Assembly: GCA_017795085.1 (NCBI GenBank)
Contig: CP051246.1
Span: 1,676,514 to 1,740,513, forward strand
Reading direction: 5' to 3'
Length of the DNA: 64,000 nucleotides
Source: Salegentibacter sp.
Lineage (GTDB): Bacteria > Bacteroidota > Bacteroidia > Flavobacteriales > Flavobacteriaceae
Shown here: piece by piece, positions 18,286 through 28,200 of the stretch
Position numbering within the stretch: the first letter of the stretch is position 1
How the letters are laid out: every line of letters starts with the position of its first letter
Made by a program: the position numbers and the translations under genes
The notes under the pieces: model-generated
Database searches by the model: none
Seen by the model: the letters and a program-made list of their open reading frames with translations, nothing else
What the model was told of the DNA's origin: nothing

Positions 18286-19536
18286 TTAGTTACCATTTAA
18301 ATACAGGTAGCCTGTCTTTTTAAAAGTTTCCCTATTCTGGTTAGCGGTTTCATAATCAAATTTTAAAATATAGAAGTAAGTTCCTGAGGGTAACTGCTGA
18401 TCCCCATTCACATTAAGTCTACCGCGGGAGAAACCATCAAATACATCCCGGCCTTCCCCGTAATTATCGGTTTCAAAAACTTTTATGCCCCATCGGTTAT
18501 ATATTTCAACCTCCATATTTTCGGCACAGGAATTTGAGTCTTTGATAACGAAATAATCATTAACCCCATCATTATTGGGTGTTACTGCGTTATATACATT
18601 GATCTGACAAGGTAGTTCCCCTGTACCTTCCATCCTTGCCAAGGTAAAAACACCATACTTATCAACTACAGTAGAGACCGTTCGGTTGGTATTATCTACA
18701 ATGCCGCCTTCTTCTATCCACCTGTTCTCCCCTTCATCCCATCTTACAATACGTAGGTTTTCATCCCTGGGCTGCTCAAGGATTTCAGCAGGGGTAGTCT
18801 CTTCGCTCCAGGAAAGGCTAATAAAGGTTTCTGCTGAACTTCCAATATGCTCAATGGTCCAGTATTCATTGGTATTGATTATTTCCACAAAATCAGAGCG
18901 TAAATTATGAGGGTACAATTCATCACTATTTTCCAAAAAATATTTTGAATCTATGATAGCTGAAGAGGCTAGTACTTCAGAAGTACCGGCATATCGGTAA
19001 TAACCAGCATCACCGATGGGATAAATAAAATCTTCATTGCCATAGTGGGTTACTATGCCGTCTACATGACTGGCATCTGAGGTATGGCTATGCCTTCCCT
19101 GTTCTCCAAAAGCCATTTGACCACCGTGATTATCATTATCTACAATACCGGAAAGAAAATTAGACTCCCCCTCAATTATCATAGCTCCTGATAAATGAAA
19201 AGGCACTTCACTACTGGAATTATTAAACTCCACATCATAAAAATAACTATCCTGAATCCCCGATAGCTCCTGGGTATCAGCTCCTAAAAACCGGGTCAAA
19301 CCCGTTTGTTGATAAAAATTGACTTCACCATCATTAGCAAAATGACTATAAATAAAGGCTTCACCATCATTTAAAAATGATCCTGAATCCCCGTTCCGAA
19401 AAGCATTTACTATAGACAATTGGGTATCCTCACTTACGTAAAGCTGACCTGAATTGGTGGTCTGGGCAAAAGAAATTCCAGAAACCATGAAAGTGAATAA
19501 AAAAGATATTGCTGAAATTTTATAAAAATGCTTCAT
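18286..19536 (-). CDS. Secreted protein with gliding-motility-type (T9SS type B) C-terminal domain
   Basis: 416 residues. After a signal peptide (ends VSGISFAQ, about residue 25) comes a beta-rich region with no named domain. The last 110 residues form a type B sorting domain: INVYNAVTPNNDGVNDYFVI, VEIYNRWGIKVFET and SGTYFYILKFDYE...KKTGYLYL. Type B cargo is exported by the T9SS with help from a SprF/PorP protein, which is encoded next. The gene begins 2 bases after the lectin/DUF11 gene, so these are co-transcribed. Confidence 0.92.
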   Translation of the reverse strand: MKHFYKISAISFLFTFMVSGISFAQTTNSGQLYVSEDTQLSIVNAFRNGDSGSFLNDGEAFIYSHFANDGEVNFYQQTGLTRFLGADTQELSGIQDSYFYDVEFNNSSSEVPFHLSGAMIIEGESNFLSGIVDNDNHGGQMAFGEQGRHSHTSDASHVDGIVTHYGNEDFIYPIGDAGYYRYAGTSEVLASSAIIDSKYFLENSDELYPHNLRSDFVEIINTNEYWTIEHIGSSAETFISLSWSEETTPAEILEQPRDENLRIVRWDEGENRWIEEGGIVDNTNRTVSTVVDKYGVFTLARMEGTGELPCQINVYNAVTPNNDGVNDYFVIKDSNSCAENMEVEIYNRWGIKVFETDNYGEGRDVFDGFSRGRLNVNGDQQLPSGTYFYILKFDYETANQNRETFKKTGYLYLNGN

Positions 19537-19538
19537 AC

Positions 19539-22133
19539 TTAATTGCTTTTAGCTTTTGAAGGTAGCATGGGGTTGGTGATTATTAAACAAGGAATTTGGT
19601 TTTTACCACTACCATAACCTGTCATAACAGTAGTTCCTACAACATTTTGTGTTCCAACAATCGTATTGGTTCCTGTAGTATTCCATGGGATATTGTTAAA
19701 TGTATTCCCATTGGTTAGCACCAAAGGAAACAACGGACCTTCTGAAGTTTTGCTGCCATATAGGGCTATCGAACCCGTAGGGCTGATAACTACCCGGATA
19801 AGAGGGGCTGAAGCATTTCCTGTCATTTCCCAGATAGCTCTTTCTGTATCTTCTTCATATTCATCACCATCGGCAAAGCGAACGTTAATCCCAGAAGTAC
19901 CGGAAGATTGGAACTCAAGCTCATCAACGGCGAGTTGCGTCCCATTAATTTCCATATTAAAGGAATTGTCCAAGGTATAGATATCAAACTGAAAACCATA
20001 ATCTGTTGCAGGTTGTGTAAAGCTTACACTTTGTCCACCAGATAAGTTAAAATTTTCTCCTTCGATATCTTCAGAACATCCAATGGCACAGCCTCCCATA
20101 CTTTCCGGGAGGGATGCATCTTTAACAAGTACCAATACTTCGGTTAGTTCACTTTCACAACCGCCATCACTCTGACTTATATAATAGTTCTCGTAACCCG
20201 CTGTAGAAGTATTGGGCGTTACCGGTGAACCTCCTTCGTTTAGGTACCAGGTAAGAGTATATCCAGGGTCGGAAATACCATCTGTTGGGATGGTCTCCCC
20301 CTGGCAAACTTCTATATAACTATCTACCACAGGGGCATTGGGTTGTGAAGCTAAATCTATTGATGATTCGTTGTTATTCTGGTTCTCCAGAGGTTCTATA
20401 TTAGTTCCGGAACCGTTAAATTCTACTTCTGCAGTATTGGTATAACCAGAATTAGCATTTTCTATGGTAAACGTAAAAGGTGGTGTTGATCTTCCCGAAT
20501 TCAGCGTACCGCTACCGTTTAGGGTAAATGTATGTGTAGTACCACTACTGGTATGTGACCAATCAGTACTGCTGAAATTGGTAAGTGTAGCTCCCGCAGG
20601 TATCTCATCAGTTACCACCACTTCATTGATACTGCTGTAGTTTAAGTCATTTGTTCCCATATTGGAAACCCTTATGGTAAAGTCATTACCATTCGTAGCA
20701 TCCAAACACTGCTGATCCGTATCTTTTTCAATGGTCAGATCTACGCCCTCTGCAATTACAGGGGTACTTACCGTTGCGGTATTATTGGCCAAATCGGAGT
20801 CCGTAATTTCATTATTTTCAATACTGACTGTGTTTTGAAGTAAATTCCCTTCGGGAATATCAGTTAAAGTACCTGTTACCGTAATGGTTCCCGTACTGTT
20901 TGCTGACAAACCTACAGTTCCGTTAAAATTTCCGGTGGTTATCGGTGTTCCGGCAGTAGGTGTTGGTAAACTAGCGTTGGTAAAACCATTATGGCTAATG
21001 TCTGTGATATCAAGCATCCCGTTGGGAATAGAATTTCCTTCCCCATCAGTAAGTTGATCTTCTACATCAATAGCCGTAAGTATTGCAGGTGTATCATTGG
21101 TCACTTCTATCGTATAGGTCACTTCATTTTCATTTCCCGATCCGGGCACGGAACGTAATATATTTTTATCGACCAATTTGCTTACCCTCAAATTGCCTGG
21201 TGTAGTTACCAAAAGATTTCGGATTTCGTGATAATTGAACCCACCACCTGTAGAAGCCGCAAAGCCCAATTTTAATAAATCCGGTGGAATATCTGAGGTA
21301 GTATAGTTTATCAAATCGGTAAAGGTCCCTCCTTGGGTGGTTGCCCAACGTACTGTAATGTCATAGGTACCGTTTCCGGTGGGGGTAATCTCGATTTGTA
21401 TCCTGCGATAAAACGTGGCATAATTTGGGCGAGAGCTTACCGTAGTATTATAATCAATTACATCATCTTGAGCAGTTCCTTGCTCATTAAGAGCATCAAC
21501 GATATTGCCGTTTCCTAAAATCGTTACCCCGTCTAAATATTCATTGGTGTTAGGATCAGTTGGGCTGGTTGAAGCAGTTAATCCTCTAAGAGCCACCGAA
21601 TTGGGACTAAGACCTGAAGATCCTCCGTTTTTTCCTTCCGAAGCTCTTATATAATTCCCATAAGCATCAAAACCAATGCCCACATAACCTCCGGTAAGAC
21701 CGGGAGTGTCAGGATTGGTGGCCGTACTGTTGGCATATCCCAAAGAACCTCCATAGGCACCCAAGGCAAAGTTTCCCGGACCGTAATTGGCGTCAAATAA
21801 AAAGACACTAAATCCGTCTGCTCCATTATAGGTGTTATCATTTTGGTCTCGCCACATCGTATATTCAAAATCTACCAATACTCCCAAAGTTGAAGGAAAA
21901 GATTTATTGATATAGGCATAGCCTTTTTGATTGGTCGTGGCACTTGTTAACCGTAACCACCCGGCATTTACGGGATCGTCCACTCCTGATGTCAAGTAAG
22001 CATCATCGCCTATAATGATATCCGGCGAACCACTACCCCTAAAGTTATCGGTAATGGTAAACTGAGCCGAAACTTTTAGTGTTCCAAACAATAGAATGAT
22101 ACCAATGATTAATATGTGTTTTATGTCTTTCAA
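19539..22133 (-). CDS. Secreted L-type-lectin / DUF11-repeat adhesin-like protein
   Basis: 864 residues with signal peptide (about 1-23). Residues about 25-320 look like a bacterial legume-type lectin fold (FEYTMWRDQNDNTYNGADGF SVFLFDANYG, GGYVGIGFDAYGNY). Two DUF11/CARDB-like blocks follow (about 325-590; NEVTYTIEVTNDTPAILTAI, DFTIRVSNMGTNDLNY). An Ig-like Cys-containing module comes next (about 600-690; VCQGETIPTDGISDPGYTLTW), then a final beta-rich domain. It has neither a type A nor a type B T9SS tail that I can see. It sits between the giant repeat protein and the type B cargo in one operon and probably binds glycans as part of the same surface structure. Confidence 0.78.
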   Translation of the reverse strand: MKDIKHILIIGIILLFGTLKVSAQFTITDNFRGSGSPDIIIGDDAYLTSGVDDPVNAGWLRLTSATTNQKGYAYINKSFPSTLGVLVDFEYTMWRDQNDNTYNGADGFSVFLFDANYGPGNFALGAYGGSLGYANSTATNPDTPGLTGGYVGIGFDAYGNYIRASEGKNGGSSGLSPNSVALRGLTASTSPTDPNTNEYLDGVTILGNGNIVDALNEQGTAQDDVIDYNTTVSSRPNYATFYRRIQIEITPTGNGTYDITVRWATTQGGTFTDLINYTTSDIPPDLLKLGFAASTGGGFNYHEIRNLLVTTPGNLRVSKLVDKNILRSVPGSGNENEVTYTIEVTNDTPAILTAIDVEDQLTDGEGNSIPNGMLDITDISHNGFTNASLPTPTAGTPITTGNFNGTVGLSANSTGTITVTGTLTDIPEGNLLQNTVSIENNEITDSDLANNTATVSTPVIAEGVDLTIEKDTDQQCLDATNGNDFTIRVSNMGTNDLNYSSINEVVVTDEIPAGATLTNFSSTDWSHTSSGTTHTFTLNGSGTLNSGRSTPPFTFTIENANSGYTNTAEVEFNGSGTNIEPLENQNNNESSIDLASQPNAPVVDSYIEVCQGETIPTDGISDPGYTLTWYLNEGGSPVTPNTSTAGYENYYISQSDGGCESELTEVLVLVKDASLPESMGGCAIGCSEDIEGENFNLSGGQSVSFTQPATDYGFQFDIYTLDNSFNMEINGTQLAVDELEFQSSGTSGINVRFADGDEYEEDTERAIWEMTGNASAPLIRVVISPTGSIALYGSKTSEGPLFPLVLTNGNTFNNIPWNTTGTNTIVGTQNVVGTTVMTGYGSGKNQIPCLIITNPMLPSKAKSN

Positions 22134-22222
22134 ATTGTTAGGTTTAAATTTTGACGTTACATTTTTAGTTTTTTAAACAAACTACAAGGTTTTGTAAACC
22201 TTACAGATTTATTTTCTTTCTA

Positions 22223-25200
22223 CTATTTCACTACAAACACAATATTCATAAAGGAGGCTACACTATTTGTAGAGCTTATGACATCATAAGTTAAGTTCCC
22301 ATTAGCATCAATAGCTAAATTGTCAAACACAGTATCATCATAATAGGTAATATAGTACTCCAAATCATTGGCATTTAGGGTAGGAATAGCACCTGAAGCT
22401 CCACTACTGGAGACTACAGGTGAACCAAATTGATCTACATACTCCTGATGTAAATTGCGGGTAAATGTACCCTGGCTTGAAGTATCGAATACCACACTTG
22501 GCATATAAAAGAATTTAGGCATTGCGGCTTTCATTTGTTTTATTACCCCACTATTTGGATCAATTACTACAATATTATCCGTTTTTGAACCACCCTCTAA
22601 TCCTTCTATAGCCAGGGTGTTGGTGGCATCAGCCGTAATTGTAGTAGGTTGAATTAAATCTCCCCCCAATTGAATATTATCAATTGTAGCCGTAAGCCCG
22701 TTATTGGCTCCTACTTCCAATGCACCTGTGGTGCTATTTTGGATTAATCCATCTCCGGCAACATTAGGATTTATATCCGAGGCTTCAACCGTACCATCTA
22801 CAATGTTTTCTGTATTTACAGCATCATCAGCTAACTTCTCATTGGTTACTGCATCAGCTCCAAGGGCATCGGTGTCAACGGCTCCATCACTGATTTCTGC
22901 TGTTACTGCTGTTAGAGTCGCTCCTGTTCCACCGGTAATCGTTAAATCATTAGAAGTAAAGTCATTCCCGTCCACTGTTGAAGCATCAACATTTTGGTAT
23001 ACAATGGAACCATCGTTTTGTACCACTCCTACTTTTCCATCATCAGCAGGATCGGCTCCAAGGTCTTCCGCCTGTACTTCGCCATTAGCTATCTTATCTG
23101 TGGTAATCGCATTATCGGCAAGATCAGCAGTCCCTACTGCACCATCCAAAATATTCTCTGTATTTACAGCATCATCAGCTAACTTCTCATTGGTCACTGC
23201 ATCAGCGGCTAACTTATCGGTGGTGATTCCATCATCAGCAATCCCGATTCCTGTCTCAGCTAACAATTTTCCTACTCCGTCTGTACCACCGGTGAATTCT
23301 ATTCCATCAGATACGCTTAGGTCTTCCCCATCAACACTTTCCGAAGATAGGTTTTGGTAGACCACAGTACCATCTGGTTGTACCACACCAACTTTACCAT
23401 CATCAGCAGGGTCGGCTCCAAGATCTTCCGCCTGTACTTCGCCATTAGCTATCTTATCTGTGGTAATCACATTATCGGCAAGATCAGCAGTCCCTACTGC
23501 GCCATCCAAAATATTCTCTGTATTTACAGCATCATCAGCTAACTTCTCATTGGTCACTGCATCAGCTCCAAGGGCATCGGTGTCAACGGCTCCATCACTG
23601 ATTTCTGCTGTTACTGCTGTTAGAGTCGCTCCTGTTCCACCGGTAATCGTTAAATCATTAGAAGTAAAGTCATTCCCGTCCACTGTTGAAGCATCAACAT
23701 TTTGGTATACAATGGAACCATCGTTTTGTACCACTCCTACTTTTCCATCATCAGCAGGATCGGCTCCAAGGTCTTCCGCCTGTACTTCGCCATTAGCTAT
23801 CTTATCCGTGGTAATTGCATCTGTACCTACCTTATCGTTGGTCACAGAACCATCGGCTAAATCGGCAGTTTCTACCGTTCCATCTACTATATTTTCTGTT
23901 TCTACGGCATCATCCGCCAGTTTATCGTTGGTGATCCCGTCTGCAGCTACACTAACATTCGCATCGACTAAAGTAGCTCCGGTTCCGTCAACAACAGTAA
24001 TTGAAGCATCTCCGGCTGTTAGGTCCTGACCATCTACATTGGAAGAAGATACATTCTCGTATACCACAGAACCGTCAGGTTGTACTACTCCTACTTTTCC
24101 ATCATCTCCAGGATCGGCAACCAGTTTTTCAGGGGTTATATTTTGATTGGCTATGTCGTCAGTCTGTACTTCGCCATCGGCAATCTTATCCGTAGTAATT
24201 GCATCATTCCTTACTTTTTGATTAGTCACTGCTCCATTTTGAATTTTATCCGTAGAAACTGCATCGTCAGAAAGATCTACTTCGTCTACATCCCCGTTCC
24301 TAATTTTTGCAGAAGTCACTGCGCCATCATTTATCTTACTATTTGTAACTGCATTATCCGCAATTTTTTCCTGGATGATTCCTTCATCAGCTATTCGAAT
24401 ACCTGCATCGGCCAAAAGCTTATCAACTCCATCACCTGTGGTAAATTCTATCCCTTCGGATACGATCAGGTCTCCCTTATTGTTTTCTATCGTCTGGGAT
24501 AATTCATCTATAGCTCCCTGGGTATTATCTGAACTAAGACCTGATGTACTATTGTCATAGGCTATGGCGTTGGCATTAGTATCAACGGTAACAGGAGTAC
24601 CATTTCCTGTATCAAAAGTATAAGTTCCGTCCTGATTATCTGACACCTGAGTTTTAGTAATAGTTCCCAAATCATCACCATTATCTGAGGTCAAAGTTAC
24701 CGTACCGTCATTATTGTCCACCAAGCTTACCCCGGCTCCGTTGTTCATACTGTTGACTACCTCGTCAAGGGCATCCTGTACATTATCAGAAGCCAAGCCG
24801 CTATTGGTATTGTCGTATTCATTGGTCGAAGCGGCGGTCTCTACCGTAGTTATAGGGTTGCCTGCCCCATCGGTAAAGGTATAACTACCATCGGCATTCT
24901 CCGTTACACTCGTGGTGTTCGCATCAAAAGTCACTACCGTACCATCTACGGTCGTATGCGTAAAAGTACCGTCATTGTTATCAATCAGTTCATCGGTAGT
25001 ATTATCAAGGTTATCCTGAATTTCATCTAAAGCATCCTGTACATTATCAGAAGCCAAGCCGCTATTGGTATTGTCGTATTCATTGGTCGAAGCCGCTGTT
25101 TCTACCGTGGTGATAGGGTTTCCTGACCCATCGGTAAAGGTATAGCTGCCATCGGCATTCTCCATTACACTCGTGGTATTCGCATCAAAAGTCACTACCG

Positions 25201-28200
25201 TACCATCTACGGCCGTATGCGTAAAAGTACCGTCATTGTTATCAATCAGTTCATCGGTAGTATTATCAAGGTTATCCTGAATTTCATCTAAAGCATCCTG
25301 TACATTGTCGGAAGCAAGGCCGCTATTGGTATTGTCGTATTCATTGGTCGAAGCCGCTGTTTCTACCGTGGTGATAGGGTTTCCTGACCCATCGGTAAAG
25401 GTATAGCTGCCATCGGCATTCTCCATTACACTCGTGGTGTTCGCATCAAAAGTCACTACCGTACCATCTACGGTCGTATGCGTAAAAGTACCGTCATTGT
25501 TATCAATCAGTTCATCGGTAGTATTATCAAGGTTATCCTGAATTTCATCTAAAGCATCCTGTACATTGTCGGAAGCAAGGCCGCTATTGGTATTGTCGTA
25601 TTCATTGGTCGAAGCCGCTGTTTCTACCGTGGTGATAGGGTTTCCTGACCCATCGGTAAAGGTATAGCTGCCATCGGCATTCTCCATTACACTCGTGGTG
25701 TTCGCATCAAAAGTCACTACCGTACCATCTACGGTCGTATGCGTAAAAGTACCGTCATTGTTATCAATCAGTTCATCGGTAGTATTATCAAGGTTATCCT
25801 GAATTTCATCTAAAGCATCCTGTACATTGTCGGAAGCAAGGCCGCTATTGGTATTGTCGTATTCATTGGTCGAAGCCGCTGTTTCTACCGTGGTGATAGG
25901 GTTTCCTGACCCATCGGTAAAGGTATAGCTGCCATCGGCATTCTCCGTTACACTCGTGGTGTTCGCATCAAAGGTCACTACCGTACCATCTACGGTCGTA
26001 TGCGTAAAAGTACCGTCATTGTTATCAATCAGTTCATCGGTAGTATTATCAAGGTTATCCTGAATTTCATCTAAAGCATCCTGTACATTATCAGAAGCCA
26101 AGCCGCTATTGGTATTGTCGTATTCATTGGTCGAAGCCGCTGTTTCTACCGTGGTGATAGGGTTTCCTGACCCATCGGTAAAGGTATAGCTGCCATCGGC
26201 ATTCTCCATTACACTCGTGGTATTCGCATCAAAAGTCACTACCGTACCATCTACGGCCGTATGCGTAAAAGTACCGTCATTGTTATCAATCAGTTCATCG
26301 GTAGTATTATCAAGGTTATCCTGAATTTCATCTAAAGCATCCTGTACATTATCAGAAGCCAAGCCGCTATTGGTATTGTCGTATTCATTGGTCGAAGCCG
26401 CTGTTTCTACCGTGGTGATAGGGTTTCCTGACCCATCGGTAAAGGTATAGCTGCCATCGGCATTCTCCATTACACTCGTGGTATTCGCATCAAAAGTCAC
26501 TACCGTACCATCTACGGCCGTATGCGTAAAAGTACCGTCACCATTATCTTCCAATTCATCAGTGGTGGCATCTAGATTGGACTGGATTTCATCTAAAGCA
26601 TCCTGTACATTGTCGGAAGCAAGGCCGCTATTAGTATTGTCATAGTTTAATGCATTAGCATTGGTGTCGATCGTGGCAATAGTGTTCCCTGCTGAATCAA
26701 GAAAATTATATTCACCAGCGACGTCATCGTATGATATATCCACAGAAAGTACATCGAATTCTACATTATCACCATCATTATTGGTGAAAGTATAAGAACC
26801 ATCAGTATTATCCGTAAGATCAGACTTCTCTACAGTACCAAGGATAGTAATTCCATCGGAACCAACTAATGAGAAGCTTCCATCTACATTGTCTTCGATC
26901 GTCAAATTACCAAAGCCGGTCTCCAACTCTGTTAATAACTCTTCCAAAGCCGCCTGTACATTGTCGGAAGCAAAACCATTGGTGGAATTGTCAAAAACAA
27001 TCGCATCGGCATTCGTGTCGATCGTGATAATCGTATCGCCATTACCATCGGTAAAGGTATACACGCCATCGGCCTCGCTTACACTGGTGGTGTTCGCATC
27101 GATAAGTTCTTCAGTGCCATCTACCGAAGTGTGGGTATACGTACCATCGCCATTATCTACCAGTACATCGCTTTCCGTACCAAGGATATCGATGATCTCA
27201 TTGTAAATAGCACCTTTATTCTGGATGTTGGCTACCACATCATCAACTACTGTTACTGTTATGGTTTCCCCATTGTCATTGGTAAAGGTATAGTTCCCCA
27301 AACCATCTTTAGAATAACTAGTCGTGTTGGCATCAAAATCTATAGTATTACCTTGGGCATCGATATACGTAAAAGTTCCATCACCATTATCAGAAAGATC
27401 TATATTATCTAAACCCATATCATTAAGGTTCGATACAAGTTCATCCAAAGCATCCTGTACATTCCCTGCTGCCAAACCACTATTGGTATTGTCATAATTT
27501 AATGCATCTGCATTGGTATCGATCGTAGCGATGGTGTTCCCATTACCATCGGTAAAGGTATACACTTCATCGACCTCGCTTACACTGGTGGTATTCGCAT
27601 CAAAAGTAACCACAGTACCATCTGAGGAAGTGTGGGTGAAGGTACCATCTCCGTTATCGACTAAAATATCAGATTCAGCTTCTATTAAGCTAATAAACTC
27701 ATTATAGATATCACCCTGGTTGCTGATGTTTTCTACCACATCATCTACCGGATTTATTGTAACTCTATCACCATTTGTATTTACAAAAATATAATTCCCG
27801 TTTTCATCCTCAGAGAAATTACTAGTATTTGCGTCAAAGGTTACTTCATTACCATCTCCGGAGATATGGGTAAAAGTTCCATCTCCATTATCGATAAAAG
27901 AGCTACTTCTACCATCCAGTAAACCAATGATTTCTTCATATATAATCCCGTTATTACTGATATTCCCAACTACATCAGCAGGAACATTTATAGTAGTCAC
28001 CGAGTTATCTTCACTGGTATAAGTATAGGTTCCATCAACATTATCAACTAAGGTAGTTATACTTTCATTGGCAATATCATCCAAACCAATACTTACCTGC
28101 TCTCCATCCTCATCCAAATAAAAGAAAGCTTCTTCCTGAGGATTCCAGATTACTATATTTTCAGGTATATCAATATCCGGGTTGGAAGACGAACCTATTC

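Noticed and set aside
22704..24560. Long plus-strand open frames opposite the giant gene (e.g. 22704-23360, 23460-24029)
   Set aside because: They mirror the repeat structure of the minus-strand gene and have no start context or family; shadows of a repetitive, biased coding sequence.
24740..26570. Regular spaced repeats considered as a CRISPR array
   Set aside because: Units are 261 bp, fully coding and contiguous, with no unique spacers; they are protein repeats.
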